Of a DNA stretch of 64,000 nt, positions 36,417 to 44,047 are shown piece by piece. The translations under genes and the position numbers were made by a program. The stretch lies in assembly GCF_003096035.1 (NCBI RefSeq), contig NZ_CP029186.1:62001-126000 (forward strand), in the 5' to 3' direction. The notes beneath the pieces were generated by a model. That model searched no databases and was not told where the DNA came from. It saw nothing but the letters and a program-made list of their open reading frames with translations. Every line of letters begins with the position of its first letter. Position 1 is the first letter of the stretch. This stretch comes from Flavobacterium album (lineage in GTDB: Bacteria; Bacteroidota; Bacteroidia; Flavobacteriales; Flavobacteriaceae).

Positions 36417-37920
36417 AATAAATTTTAAACGCAGTCCCTTTATTCACCTCGCTGAATACCTCAATCTTCCCTCCCATTGCCTCAACCTGGTTCTTGGTTA
36501 TAAACAAACCAATCCCTCTTGAATTCCGGTTTTTATGGAACGTTTTATACATTCCAAAAAGCGAGTTTTTATGCCTCTTTAAATCGATACCCAACCCGTT
36601 ATCGGATACAGTAAGCACCTTCTTGCCGTCTATTATCTCAAAATCATAAGACACCATCGGCTTCCTTTCGGGGCTTGAGTATTTAATTGCATTTGTTGTA
36701 AAGTTAAGCAATATACTTTCAAGATACGCAGGATTATAGTTGACGGTTACATCCAGCGGTATGTTAACTTCAATAGTTACTCCGTGCTTGGTAATCTCAT
36801 TGTGCAATATAGTGAGAATATTCTTCAGATAGTGCCTCAGATTAAGGTTTTCTCTTACAATCTTAATTTCGCTCTGAATTGCTACCAATTCTTTTAAGTG
36901 GCTGATGGTAATCCATAATCCGTCCGAAATACCTTCAAGGTGCTTTAGCAATTCTTCCCGCTCTTCATCGCTTGCGCCTTTAAAAATATCCAATAGCATT
37001 TTTAAGTTCCCGGCATGGGACCTGAGGTTGTGCGACACAATATGGGCAAAATTACTGAGCCTGTTGTTTTGGCTCCCTATAATATCTATAGTGTTGCCAA
37101 GTTCCATCTCTTTTTCCTTGAGCTGCGTAATGTCTTTTAAAGTGCCAATGGCCCGCACAGGCTTGGTCTTATCGTCAAAATGCATGGCCCTTCCACGGCT
37201 GAGCACCCAACGGTATTTTCCCTGGTCGGTCATTACCCTGTATATGCTTTCGTAGACGGCAGTTTTCTTCTTTAAATGGTCATTCTTAATTTTTTGATAG
37301 GTTTCCATATCATCGGGATGAACCCTGGAAACCCAAAAAGTATTGGGATAAATAGCCTCCTTTTCCTCTTTACCCAGTATCTTCATGGATTGCGGCGAAA
37401 AGTAGACCATGTTAGTAGTCATGTCCCAGTCCCATATCCCTTCGGATGCCGCTTTGAGGGCATATTTAAAACGCTGTTCAGAAAGCATCAGTTTGGCCTC
37501 CTGCTCTTTTTGGTCGGTTATATCGTTTACCCTGCCATAAAAGCTTACCGACTTATCTTTATCGAGTTCGGGCTTTGCAGAAACACGCATCCAGCGAAGC
37601 CCTTTTTTGGGGAGCTGTACCCTAAATTCATAATCCCAGTTGGTTAGGGTCTTTTTGGAAGCTTCAAGCGACCTCACGAAGCCTTTTATATCTTCCTGCA
37701 GTATGCGGTCGGTAAAAAATAACTCCGTGTTATATGTAAATTCTTCTACCGTAAGTTCGTATATTTCGTTTACGGTTTCGCTGGCAAATACTATGGAGTA
37801 ATGGTCTTTACCTGTCCAGATCATCTTGAATATCAAATCCGGTATCTGGTCCAAAAGCTTCTTATAGAAAGCATCAAGACTTTCACCGTCGTGAATGTCA
37901 GGCTTATCAAAAAACTTCAT
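36400..37920 (-). CDS. PAS-domain sensor histidine kinase
   Basis: 506 residues from the ATG at 37920. Two or three PAS folds (about 15-135 and 140-270, each ending in a PAC-type FYGRVNDITDQKE or AIGTLKDITQLKE). A HisKA-like helix follows with the phosphorylated His in HIVSHNLRSHAGNL (about 294-307), then a HATPase domain with NFTTNAIKYSS, SDNGLGID and SRGIGLFITK. No membrane helix, so a soluble sensor. A GTG 18 bases upstream is excluded because a -7 box overlaps it. Confidence 0.94.
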   Translation of the reverse strand: MKFFDKPDIHDGESLDAFYKKLLDQIPDLIFKMIWTGKDHYSIVFASETVNEIYELTVEEFTYNTELFFTDRILQEDIKGFVRSLEASKKTLTNWDYEFRVQLPKKGLRWMRVSAKPELDKDKSVSFYGRVNDITDQKEQEAKLMLSEQRFKYALKAASEGIWDWDMTTNMVYFSPQSMKILGKEEKEAIYPNTFWVSRVHPDDMETYQKIKNDHLKKKTAVYESIYRVMTDQGKYRWVLSRGRAMHFDDKTKPVRAIGTLKDITQLKEKEMELGNTIDIIGSQNNRLSNFAHIVSHNLRSHAGNLKMLLDIFKGASDEEREELLKHLEGISDGLWITISHLKELVAIQSEIKIVRENLNLRHYLKNILTILHNEITKHGVTIEVNIPLDVTVNYNPAYLESILLNFTTNAIKYSSPERKPMVSYDFEIIDGKKVLTVSDNGLGIDLKRHKNSLFGMYKTFHKNRNSRGIGLFITKNQVEAMGGKIEVFSEVNKGTAFKIYFDEED

Positions 37921-37937
37921 ACTTAATCTCTTTGCCA

Positions 37938-37945
37938 CAAAAATA
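37938..37945 (-). promoter_or_regulatory. -7 box TATTTTTG for the kinase-regulator operon
   Basis: TAnnTTTG match on the minus strand, 17 bases before the chosen ATG; decides the start codon. Confidence 0.55.
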
Positions 37946-38002
37946 CGTTTAGTTTTAAATTTAAAAATTTTTTCCCAACTTTTTAATTATTTACAGGAAT
38001 AA

Positions 38003-38908
38003 TTATTTCCTTGGATGATAAGTGTTTAGCACCGTATTCAGAAACTTCCTGTCAAGGTGCATGTAAATTTCGGTTGTAGTTATGGATTCATGCCCCAGCA
38101 TAAGCTGAATGGAGCGCAGGTCGGCGCCGTTCTCCAGGAGGTGGGTAGCAAACGAATGCCTGAAGGTATGCGGGCTAATAGTCTTATTAAGGCCTATATC
38201 GGCTGCCAGCCGCTTAATTATCGTAAATATCATGGCGCGGGTAAGCCCCCTGCCGTGTACGTTAAGGAACAACGTATCTTCGTGCCCTCTTTTTATATCC
38301 AGCCTGTTGCGCATGGCACCTATATATAAGCCGATATATTTCCTGGTAGACTCCCCTACCGGCACAAAACGCTGCTTGCTGCCCTTCCCTGTTATTTTGA
38401 TAAAGCCTTCCTCAAAAAAAAGGTCGGATATCCTTAGCGTAACCAGTTCCGAAACGCGGAGCCCACAGCTGTACAACGTTTCGAGCATGGCCCTGTCGCG
38501 CTCCCCCCGCCCGTCTGCCAGAGAAAGATCGATTGCGGCTATCATCCTGTCTATTTCCTGCAGTGAAAGTGTGTCAGGGAGCTTACGCCCTGTCTTGGGC
38601 ACTTCAATAAGCTCCATGGGTGTGTTTTTCCTGTAATCTTCAAATACAAGGTAATTGAAAAAGCTTTTCAGTCCTGAAATGATGCGGGCCCTCGTGCGCG
38701 GGTTAAGTGCGGTCGAAATATGGTAAATGAATTGCTGAAGCGCGTCATCGTCAATGTTTACAGGGGAAACGCCAATATTGTTTTCCTCAAGATACGTCAC
38801 CAGCCTTTGTATATCGAATGCATAGCTGGCAATGGAATTCGCCGACAGCCCCCGTTCTATTTTGAGGTAGGATTTGTAGTCGTTTATATATTTTACCCAG
38901 CTTTTCAT
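38003..38908 (-). CDS. xerD: Site-specific tyrosine recombinase XerD
   Basis: 301 residues. N-terminal SAM-like DNA-binding domain (about 5-90, LKIERGLSANSIASYAFDI) and catalytic domain with Arg in YSCGLRVSEL, Lys in ITGKGSKQRFVP, H-x2-R in PHTFRHSFATHLLENGADL, His in MLGHESITTTEIYMHLD and the Tyr nucleophile in that segment. Resolves chromosome dimers with XerC at dif. Start at MKSWVKYIN; upstream codons are not conserved in type. Confidence 0.95.
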   Translation of the reverse strand: MKSWVKYINDYKSYLKIERGLSANSIASYAFDIQRLVTYLEENNIGVSPVNIDDDALQQFIYHISTALNPRTRARIISGLKSFFNYLVFEDYRKNTPMELIEVPKTGRKLPDTLSLQEIDRMIAAIDLSLADGRGERDRAMLETLYSCGLRVSELVTLRISDLFFEEGFIKITGKGSKQRFVPVGESTRKYIGLYIGAMRNRLDIKRGHEDTLFLNVHGRGLTRAMIFTIIKRLAADIGLNKTISPHTFRHSFATHLLENGADLRSIQLMLGHESITTTEIYMHLDRKFLNTVLNTYHPRK

Positions 38909-38964
38909 GGGGTTAAAGTTATGTGAATTAAGAATACTTTCAGAATGCCCCAATTTTAATCATA

Positions 38965-38972
38965 TAATTTTG
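38965..38972 (+). promoter_or_regulatory. -7 box TAATTTTG for porin-family gene 1
   Basis: TAnnTTTG match 23 bases before the ATG. Confidence 0.5.
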
Positions 38973-38995
38973 ACAAACAAAACTAATACTTATAA

Positions 38996-39613
38996 ATGAT
39001 GAAACTATTTAAATTATTTTCGATGAGTGCATTACTTTTCGGTGCTGTAGCAGTATCTAATGCACAGGAAGACGCGAGCAACAGAGACTCGATGTCGCCA
39101 AGCTTTGGTGTTAAAGGTGGTGTAAACTTTGCAACACTGTCCGGAAGCGATATTGATTCGCCGGATTCAAGGACAAGCTTCCACGTGGGTGTGTTAGCCG
39201 AATTCCCTTTGGCAGAAATTTTCTCTATACAGGCAGAGGCACTGTATTCCGGCCAGGGATTCAAATTTAACTTTGCGGGTACAGACGGTGACAAGGCAGA
39301 GTACCAACTGGACTACATTAATGTACCTGTGCTTGCAAAAGTGTACATCGTTAAAGGGCTGAGCATTGAAGCAGGGCCACAGTTCAGCTTCCTTGTAAAC
39401 GAGGAGTTTGATGCAAACCCTAACTCTGACAGCGGCGACATCCAGCTTGACGGCGCTAAGAGCTTTGAATTTGGCGTTGCGGCAGGCCTTACCTTCCAGA
39501 CGGAAATAGGATTGTTTGCTACAGGCAGGTACAATATGGGACTTACTGAGATCTACGACAATGTAGATGCCAAAAACTCAGTATTCCAATTGGGTGTAGG
39601 ATATAAATTCTAA
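38996..39613 (+). CDS. Porin-family outer-membrane beta-barrel protein, copy 1
   Basis: 205 residues. Signal peptide ending VSNAQ, then an eight-strand barrel pattern shared by all six copies: FGVKGGVNFATLSG, SFHVGVLAEF, FSIQAEALYS, YINVPVLAKVYI, LSIEAGPQFSFLV, GLFATGRYNMGLTEI and a C-terminal aromatic strand VFQLGVGYKF. Such PorT/OmpA-like small barrels sit in the outer membrane; ligand and function unknown. Confidence 0.9.
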   Translation: MMKLFKLFSMSALLFGAVAVSNAQEDASNRDSMSPSFGVKGGVNFATLSGSDIDSPDSRTSFHVGVLAEFPLAEIFSIQAEALYSGQGFKFNFAGTDGDKAEYQLDYINVPVLAKVYIVKGLSIEAGPQFSFLVNEEFDANPNSDSGDIQLDGAKSFEFGVAAGLTFQTEIGLFATGRYNMGLTEIYDNVDAKNSVFQLGVGYKF

Positions 39614-39631
39614 TATCCCATTTGATAGCAA

Positions 39632-39655
39632 GAGCCTCCTTCGGGAGGCTTTTTT
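39632..39655 (+). terminator. Terminator of porin-family gene 1
   Basis: AGCCTCC-TTCG-GGAGGCT with six T. Confidence 0.9.
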
Positions 39656-39691
39656 CGTTTATTGCATATCTCATATATACAAGGTCTTTTT

Positions 39692-39729
39692 TGAGATTTC
39701 TATCTCCGCAGGCTGCGTTCGAAATGGAA
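39692..39729. repeat. Half-element of the CATTTCGA/AGAAATCTC family
   Basis: Only the right arm (TGAGATTTCT ... CCGCAGGCTGCGTTCGAAATGG) is present; the left arm is missing. Confidence 0.6.
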
Positions 39730-39825
39730 TAACGTGCTGTTTTTAAATTGAAAAATGATTTTCTAAATATGTATAATCAAATTTATTATAAATACCATCA
39801 TGAGTAATGGATCTATTTAATTTTC

Positions 39826-39931
39826 ACGCAAAGTCGCAAGCCGCTAAGACGCATGCCGAATTTGAGGATTGAAAGCCGCAAAGTCATGCTGCAATGTTTC
39901 AACATTGCAGCATGACTTTGCGACTTTGCGT
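39826..39931. repeat. Nested perfect palindrome, CACGCAAAGTCGC family
   Basis: Outer arms ACGCAAAGTCGC (39826-39837) and GCGACTTTGCGT (39920-39931) enclose a second inverted repeat with 21-bp perfect arms (39878-39898 and 39901-39921) around a two-base centre. Related to 30149-30215. Confidence 0.85.
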
Positions 39932-40012
39932 CAAATAAAACTTAATTTGCTTGCACACATATGTTTATATCAAATAAAACTGATTCAAATACAAAAGCCT
40001 TGAGGCAAATAC

Positions 40013-40040
40013 AAAAAAAAGCCTCCCCGAAGGAAGGCTC
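40013..40040 (-). terminator. Terminator of porin-family gene 2
   Basis: AGCCTTCC-TTC-GGGGAGGCT on the minus strand, followed by a T-run. Confidence 0.8.
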
Positions 40041-40063
40041 ACTATTTTACATAGAATTGAGTC

Positions 40064-40597
40064 TTAGAAACGGTAGCCCAGACCAACCTGGATGCAGTTG
40101 TTCCTTACTTTACCGCCTTCGTCATGCCTGCTGATATCTTCAAGGCCCCAGTAATACCTTGCATCGATAAGGAAGCCCGACTTAAGCTCGTAAGAAAGCC
40201 CTCCGGCAGCACCGTAATCCAATGCTTTAGTACCTTTGCGCAGTTCTTTGTTTTCAGCATCAACCCTTGCACCAAGTACCGGGCCTAACTGTATATTAAA
40301 GCCTTGGGTAATATAATATTTTGCCATGGCAGGTATCCTAAGGTAAGAAATTGACTGATCCTTAGCTCCTTCTTTAGAATAAAGCATTTCGGGCTGGAAG
40401 TGGAAATGTCCTTTTAGCGCCATGTCCAATGAGATGCCGGCATAAAAACCTGTTGCACCATCAGTATCGGCATCACTGTCAAAGTTAGAAAAGTTAACGC
40501 CGGCTTTTACCCCTACTATCGGGAATTCATCCTCTTGTGCCTGTGCTGCAAAGCCAAATGCCATAACGGCCAGTGCGGAAAAGAAAAGTTTTTTCAT
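40064..40597 (-). CDS. Porin-family outer-membrane beta-barrel protein, copy 2
   Basis: 177 residues. Signal peptide ending AAQAQ; strands VGVKAGVNFSNFDSD, GFYAGISLDM, FHFQPEMLYS, YLRIPAMAKYYI, FNIQLGPVLGARV, GFLIDARYYWGLEDI and the terminal IQVGLGYRF. Paralog of copy 1. Single-gene unit. Confidence 0.9.
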   Translation of the reverse strand: MKKLFFSALAVMAFGFAAQAQEDEFPIVGVKAGVNFSNFDSDADTDGATGFYAGISLDMALKGHFHFQPEMLYSKEGAKDQSISYLRIPAMAKYYITQGFNIQLGPVLGARVDAENKELRKGTKALDYGAAGGLSYELKSGFLIDARYYWGLEDISRHDEGGKVRNNCIQVGLGYRF

Positions 40598-40781
40598 GTG
40601 TTATGATTTAGATGCGATAAAAATAGGAAATTAATCTTAAAAAAAAACCACCCCATGGCAGGTTTTCATTTTAATTAACAGGAAAGCGTCAGAAAAGGCA
40701 CACAACTATTACAGAACAATAAAACAATTACACAAAATCAATGCTTTTTGTGTCAATCTTTTAATTTTTTCGTAAGGCAAT

Positions 40782-40809
40782 AAAAAAGCCTCCCGTTTAG
40801 GAGAGGCTT
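40782..40809 (-). terminator. Terminator of porin-family copy 3
   Basis: AGCCTC / GAGGCT-type stem on the minus strand with a run of six T. Confidence 0.8.
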
Positions 40810-40830
40810 GATCTGTATATCCTGAAGGGA

Positions 40831-41399
40831 TTAGAATTTGTAACCTACAGAAACCTGGATTACATTGTTAGTAATTTTTGGTGTTGATCCCACAGGAGAT
40901 TCTGTATCATTGATATCTGAAAGACCTGCATTATACCTTGCCTGGAAGAAAACTCCCATTGGAAGGTCATATGCAACGCCTCCTGCTAAGCCGAAGTCGA
41001 TGCTTTTGTAGCCATCTTTCACATCTTCATCATCAGCTTTTGCGCTCATAAGGAAACCTACATAAGGTCCCGCTTCAAGGCTAAGGCCTTCCATGATGTA
41101 ATATTTCGCAAGGATAGGCACATTGATGTAATTAGTTTTTAAATCATAATCAGCACCAAGAACTTTATACGATGCACCCTGCATAGAAAAAAGTACTTCT
41201 GGCTGAACAGAGAAAGTCTCGCTTAACTTAAACTCAGCTACCCCCCTACGTGGAAGCTTGTCAATGAGCCGTCAGTTTCAGCATCTCCGCCCTGGTCAGC
41301 AATGTTTAGACCAGCCTTAACACCAAATTTCATGTCTTGTGCCTGAGCTGCAACACCAAAAGCCATCACAGCAAACGCAGATAATAGAATTTTTTTCAT
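40831..41399 (-). pseudogene. Porin-family copy 3, frameshifted in a G6/C6 tract
   Basis: From the ATG at 41399 the frame reads a signal peptide (MAFGVAAQAQ), MKFGVKAGLNIAD and SFHVGG, then stops at TAG right after six G (41241-41246 on the plus strand as C6). One more G restores FHVGGVAEFKLSETF and joins the intact downstream part (YINVPILAKYYI ... VIQVSVGYKF). The restored product would be 189 residues, matching the other copies. A full promoter, signal peptide and terminator remain. The cause may be a real mutation, phase variation, or a homopolymer sequencing error. Confidence 0.85.
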
Positions 41400-41431
41400 T
41401 TTGTGTTTAATTTTTATTGTTACTTGTAAAA

Positions 41432-41439
41432 CAAATGTA
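41432..41439 (-). promoter_or_regulatory. -7 box TACATTTG for porin-family copy 3
   Basis: TAnnTTTG match on the minus strand, 32 bases before the ATG at 41399. Confidence 0.5.
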
Positions 41440-41530
41440 TAAATTTAATTAATAAGAAAAATACCTATAATTGGGTATTTTTATTAAATTCTTGTTAACT
41501 TTTATTCCTTCCGAAACTGCGCTTGTAAAT

Positions 41531-41563
41531 AAAAAACCGCCTCAATTGAATATTGAGACGGCT
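41531..41563 (-). terminator. Terminator of porin-family gene 4
   Basis: GCCGTCTCAAT / ATTGAGGCGG stem with T-run on the minus strand. Confidence 0.8.
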
Positions 41564-41585
41564 TCATAATTCCTGACAGTATGTC

Positions 41586-42182
41586 TTAGAATTTGTAAAT
41601 CATTCCGAAAGTTACACTGCTTAGGTTCAGGTTCAGGTTGAATGTGTCAGTAGATTCTGCTCCGTCAGCGTCAGGCTTGCTTGTGTTGTAGCTAAGTGCT
41701 CCAAATGTAGTCTCAAACGCGATATGGTCTGAAACGAAATAGCTGATACCAGGTGCAAGGCCGATACCAAAGCCATTTGTTTTTGCTTCGCCACCAGCAG
41801 GAAATTCAGTTTTCGTAGTGTTATAGCCTGCGTTTAACTGACCGAAGAATGAGAATGCCCTTCCCGGAGTTCCGTAGTACCTTGCGAATGCACCGGCTTC
41901 AAAACCAGTAGTTTTTGTTTCAGCACCATCAGCGTCAGTATCTTTGCCGCTCCTGAAGCCAAGCTGTGCGCCGATAGCAATGTTTTCGCTTACAAAGTAA
42001 CCTACCCTTGGAGTAACATTAAAATCAGTGGATTTTACATCACCCGTTTTTTCAGAGCTAAGTCCAAGTGAGCCCGATACAAAAACATCTCCTTTAGCAA
42101 AACCGGAAGTAGCGGCCTCATCCTGTGCCTGTGCAAATCCGAATGCAGCCAAAGCTGCTACAGTAAATAATAATTTTTTCAT
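41586..42182 (-). CDS. Outer-membrane beta-barrel protein, copy 4 (divergent)
   Basis: 198 residues. Signal peptide MKKLLFTVAALAAFGFAQAQ, then strands such as FVSGSLGLSSEKTG, VTPRVGYFVSENIAIGAQLGF, FFGQLNAGYNTTKTEF, GISYFVSDHIAFETTFGAL and the terminal SVTFGMIYKF. More distant from the other copies, closer to general OmpW/OmpA-like barrels. Function unknown. Confidence 0.88.
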   Translation of the reverse strand: MKKLLFTVAALAAFGFAQAQDEAATSGFAKGDVFVSGSLGLSSEKTGDVKSTDFNVTPRVGYFVSENIAIGAQLGFRSGKDTDADGAETKTTGFEAGAFARYYGTPGRAFSFFGQLNAGYNTTKTEFPAGGEAKTNGFGIGLAPGISYFVSDHIAFETTFGALSYNTSKPDADGAESTDTFNLNLNLSSVTFGMIYKF

Positions 42183-42361
42183 GTGTTAAATAAATTATGG
42201 TTATTTGATGTTCATTCTTACAAATTGCATGCCACAATTTTAATAATATTAACAATCCTAATTTCCAGTGATTTAACATTTGTATTATTCTTTGATCAGT
42301 GCCTTAACAAGCAAAAAAGCCAAATTCGGGTTAAATTACCAACACCATTTCTACTTTTCCT

Positions 42362-42369
42362 TACATTTG
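42362..42369 (+). promoter_or_regulatory. -7 box TACATTTG for porin-family genes 5 and 6
   Basis: TAnnTTTG match 22 bases before the ATG at 42392. Confidence 0.5.
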
Positions 42370-42391
42370 TTTCAGATTAGGCTTACAAATT

Positions 42392-42916
42392 ATGAGAAGA
42401 TTGTTTTTAGCGGCAGCACTGCTGCTTTGTGCGCCAATTATGAACGCGCAGACTTACGGCATTAAGGGCGGTGTCAATTTTGCTAACCTGACCGGCAATG
42501 ATGCTGATGCGTTTGATGGCCTCACCAGCTTTCATATCGGTGCGCTGATGGAATTCAACATTCTTGACCGCATTACGCTGCAGCCGGAATTGCTGTATTC
42601 AGTACAGGGCGCGAAGAATGATGGCGAAGAATACAAGCTTAACTATATGACCCTGCCTGTCATGGTTGAATTTGACATTGACGGGTCGCTTAGCCTGCAT
42701 GCCGGGCCGCAGTTTTCATTACTGGCCAATGAGACGAAGCATGTTGCGCCTAAAGAAGCCAACAATTATGATTTTGGGCTGGCAGCCGGGCTGGAATATG
42801 AAATTACAGGCGGACTCTTTATACAGGGCCGCTATGTATGGGGGCAAAGGCAGGTTTTTGAAGATGCCGATGTAAAGAACTCGGTGATACAGTTTTCCTT
42901 AGGATTTTATTTTTAA
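42392..42916 (+). CDS. Porin-family outer-membrane beta-barrel protein, copy 5
   Basis: 174 residues. Signal peptide ending MNAQ, then YGIKGGVNFANLTGND, SFHIGALMEFNI, ITLQPELLYSVQGAK, MTLPVMVEFDI, LSLHAGPQFSLLAN, GLFIQGRYVWGQRQV and VIQFSLGFYF. First of a two-gene operon with copy 6 (21-base gap). Confidence 0.9.
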   Translation: MRRLFLAAALLLCAPIMNAQTYGIKGGVNFANLTGNDADAFDGLTSFHIGALMEFNILDRITLQPELLYSVQGAKNDGEEYKLNYMTLPVMVEFDIDGSLSLHAGPQFSLLANETKHVAPKEANNYDFGLAAGLEYEITGGLFIQGRYVWGQRQVFEDADVKNSVIQFSLGFYF

Positions 42917-42937
42917 ACCCACTTAAACTATTATAAC

Positions 42938-43486
42938 ATGAAAAAGATCATTTTTTTATTGACAGCACTGGCGGGCAGTTTTGCCATGCAGGCACAGGGT
43001 ATTGATTTCGGTATCAAGGCCGGAGCTAACTTTGCCAACTTTACAGGAGGTGACATAAACACTAAGAGCATTACAAATTTCCATGCCGGAGCTGTTGTAG
43101 AACTGAACCTTGTACCGGTATTCTCTGTACAGGCCGAAGCGCTTTTCTCTTCGCAGGGTGCAACCTACAAGGATACTGCCCTTGACATTGCAAAAGACAT
43201 CAACCTGAAGTACGTTTCTGTACCGGTAATGGCAAAATTCTACGTGCTGCCAAAACTTAGCGTTATGGCCGGGCCGCAGTTCTCTTTCCTTGTAGATGAT
43301 GCCGACGAAGCTTTTGACAGCAAGAAATTTGACCTTGCTGCGAGCGGCGGTGTGGAGCTTAAAGTGATTGCGGGATTGTTTGCTCAGGCGCGTTACAATA
43401 TCGGCCTTACCAAAGTATCGGACAGCGAATATGCGGGAGATGCCAAGAATGCCGTATTCCAGTTATCATTAGGATATTATTTCTAA
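42938..43486 (+). CDS. Porin-family outer-membrane beta-barrel protein, copy 6
   Basis: 182 residues. Signal peptide ending MQAQG, then FGIKAGANFANFTGGD, NFHAGAVVELNL, FSVQAEALFSSQGATY, YVSVPVMAKFYVL, LSVMAGPQFSFLVDD, GLFAQARYNIGLTKV and VFQLSLGYYF. Closest in pattern to copies 1 and 5. Confidence 0.9.
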   Translation: MKKIIFLLTALAGSFAMQAQGIDFGIKAGANFANFTGGDINTKSITNFHAGAVVELNLVPVFSVQAEALFSSQGATYKDTALDIAKDINLKYVSVPVMAKFYVLPKLSVMAGPQFSFLVDDADEAFDSKKFDLAASGGVELKVIAGLFAQARYNIGLTKVSDSEYAGDAKNAVFQLSLGYYF

Positions 43487-43508
43487 AAGTTTTAAATAAA
43501 ATGTAAAG

Positions 43509-43543
43509 ACCGGTTCTGTCCTTGAGACAAAGCCGGTTTTTTT
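43509..43543 (+). terminator. Terminator of porin-family genes 5-6
   Basis: ACCGGTTCTGTC / GACAAAGCCGGT stem with one mismatch and seven T. Confidence 0.8.
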
Positions 43544-43626
43544 ATGGCATAAATGTTAAATTTAGTATTAAACACTATCCTGATTAGTGCAGTAAAGACT
43601 TACTTTTACAAATAGAAACAAGACCA

Positions 43627-44043
43627 ATGAACATACATATCATCAACGGGCCAAACCTCAACCTGCTAGGCACACGGGAACCCGAAATATACGGCGGCCG
43701 CACTTTTGAAGACTACCTTGGTGAACTGCGCCAAAAGTTTCCCGGTATTCACCTGACATACTTTCAGAGTAATATCGAGGGCGAACTCATAACAGAAATA
43801 CAAAGAGCTGGTTTTAACCACAATGGCATCATCCTGAACGCGGGTGCTTATACCCACACGTCCATTGGCATAGCCGATGCCATAAAGGCAGTGACAGCAC
43901 CCGTTATAGAGGTGCACATCTCTAATACCTTTTCCCGCGAAACCTTCAGGCACCAGTCGTTCCTGTCGCCCGTAGCTACAGGTGTAATCATCGGTTTCGG
44001 GCTGAAAGGCTACCAACTCGCAATAGAATCGCTTATACCATAA
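43627..44043 (+). CDS. aroQ: 3-dehydroquinate dehydratase, type II
   Basis: Dehydrates 3-dehydroquinate in the shikimate pathway. 138 residues, dodecameric type II enzyme. GPNLNLLGTREPEIYG with Arg and Tyr of the active site (about 7-22), ILNAGAYTHTSIG (about 75-87), EVHISN with catalytic His (about 98-103) and RHQSFLSP. Four bases before the DUF5686 gene. Confidence 0.96.
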   Translation: MNIHIINGPNLNLLGTREPEIYGGRTFEDYLGELRQKFPGIHLTYFQSNIEGELITEIQRAGFNHNGIILNAGAYTHTSIGIADAIKAVTAPVIEVHISNTFSRETFRHQSFLSPVATGVIIGFGLKGYQLAIESLIP

Positions 44044-44047
44044 ACGG

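Larger units (their letters stand above)
39614..40063. other. 450-bp intergenic region rich in palindromes
   Basis: Between convergent barrel genes. Holds two terminators (39632-39655, 40013-40040), a half CATTTCGA element (39692-39729) and a large nested palindrome (39826-39931). No gene seen. Confidence 0.7.
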
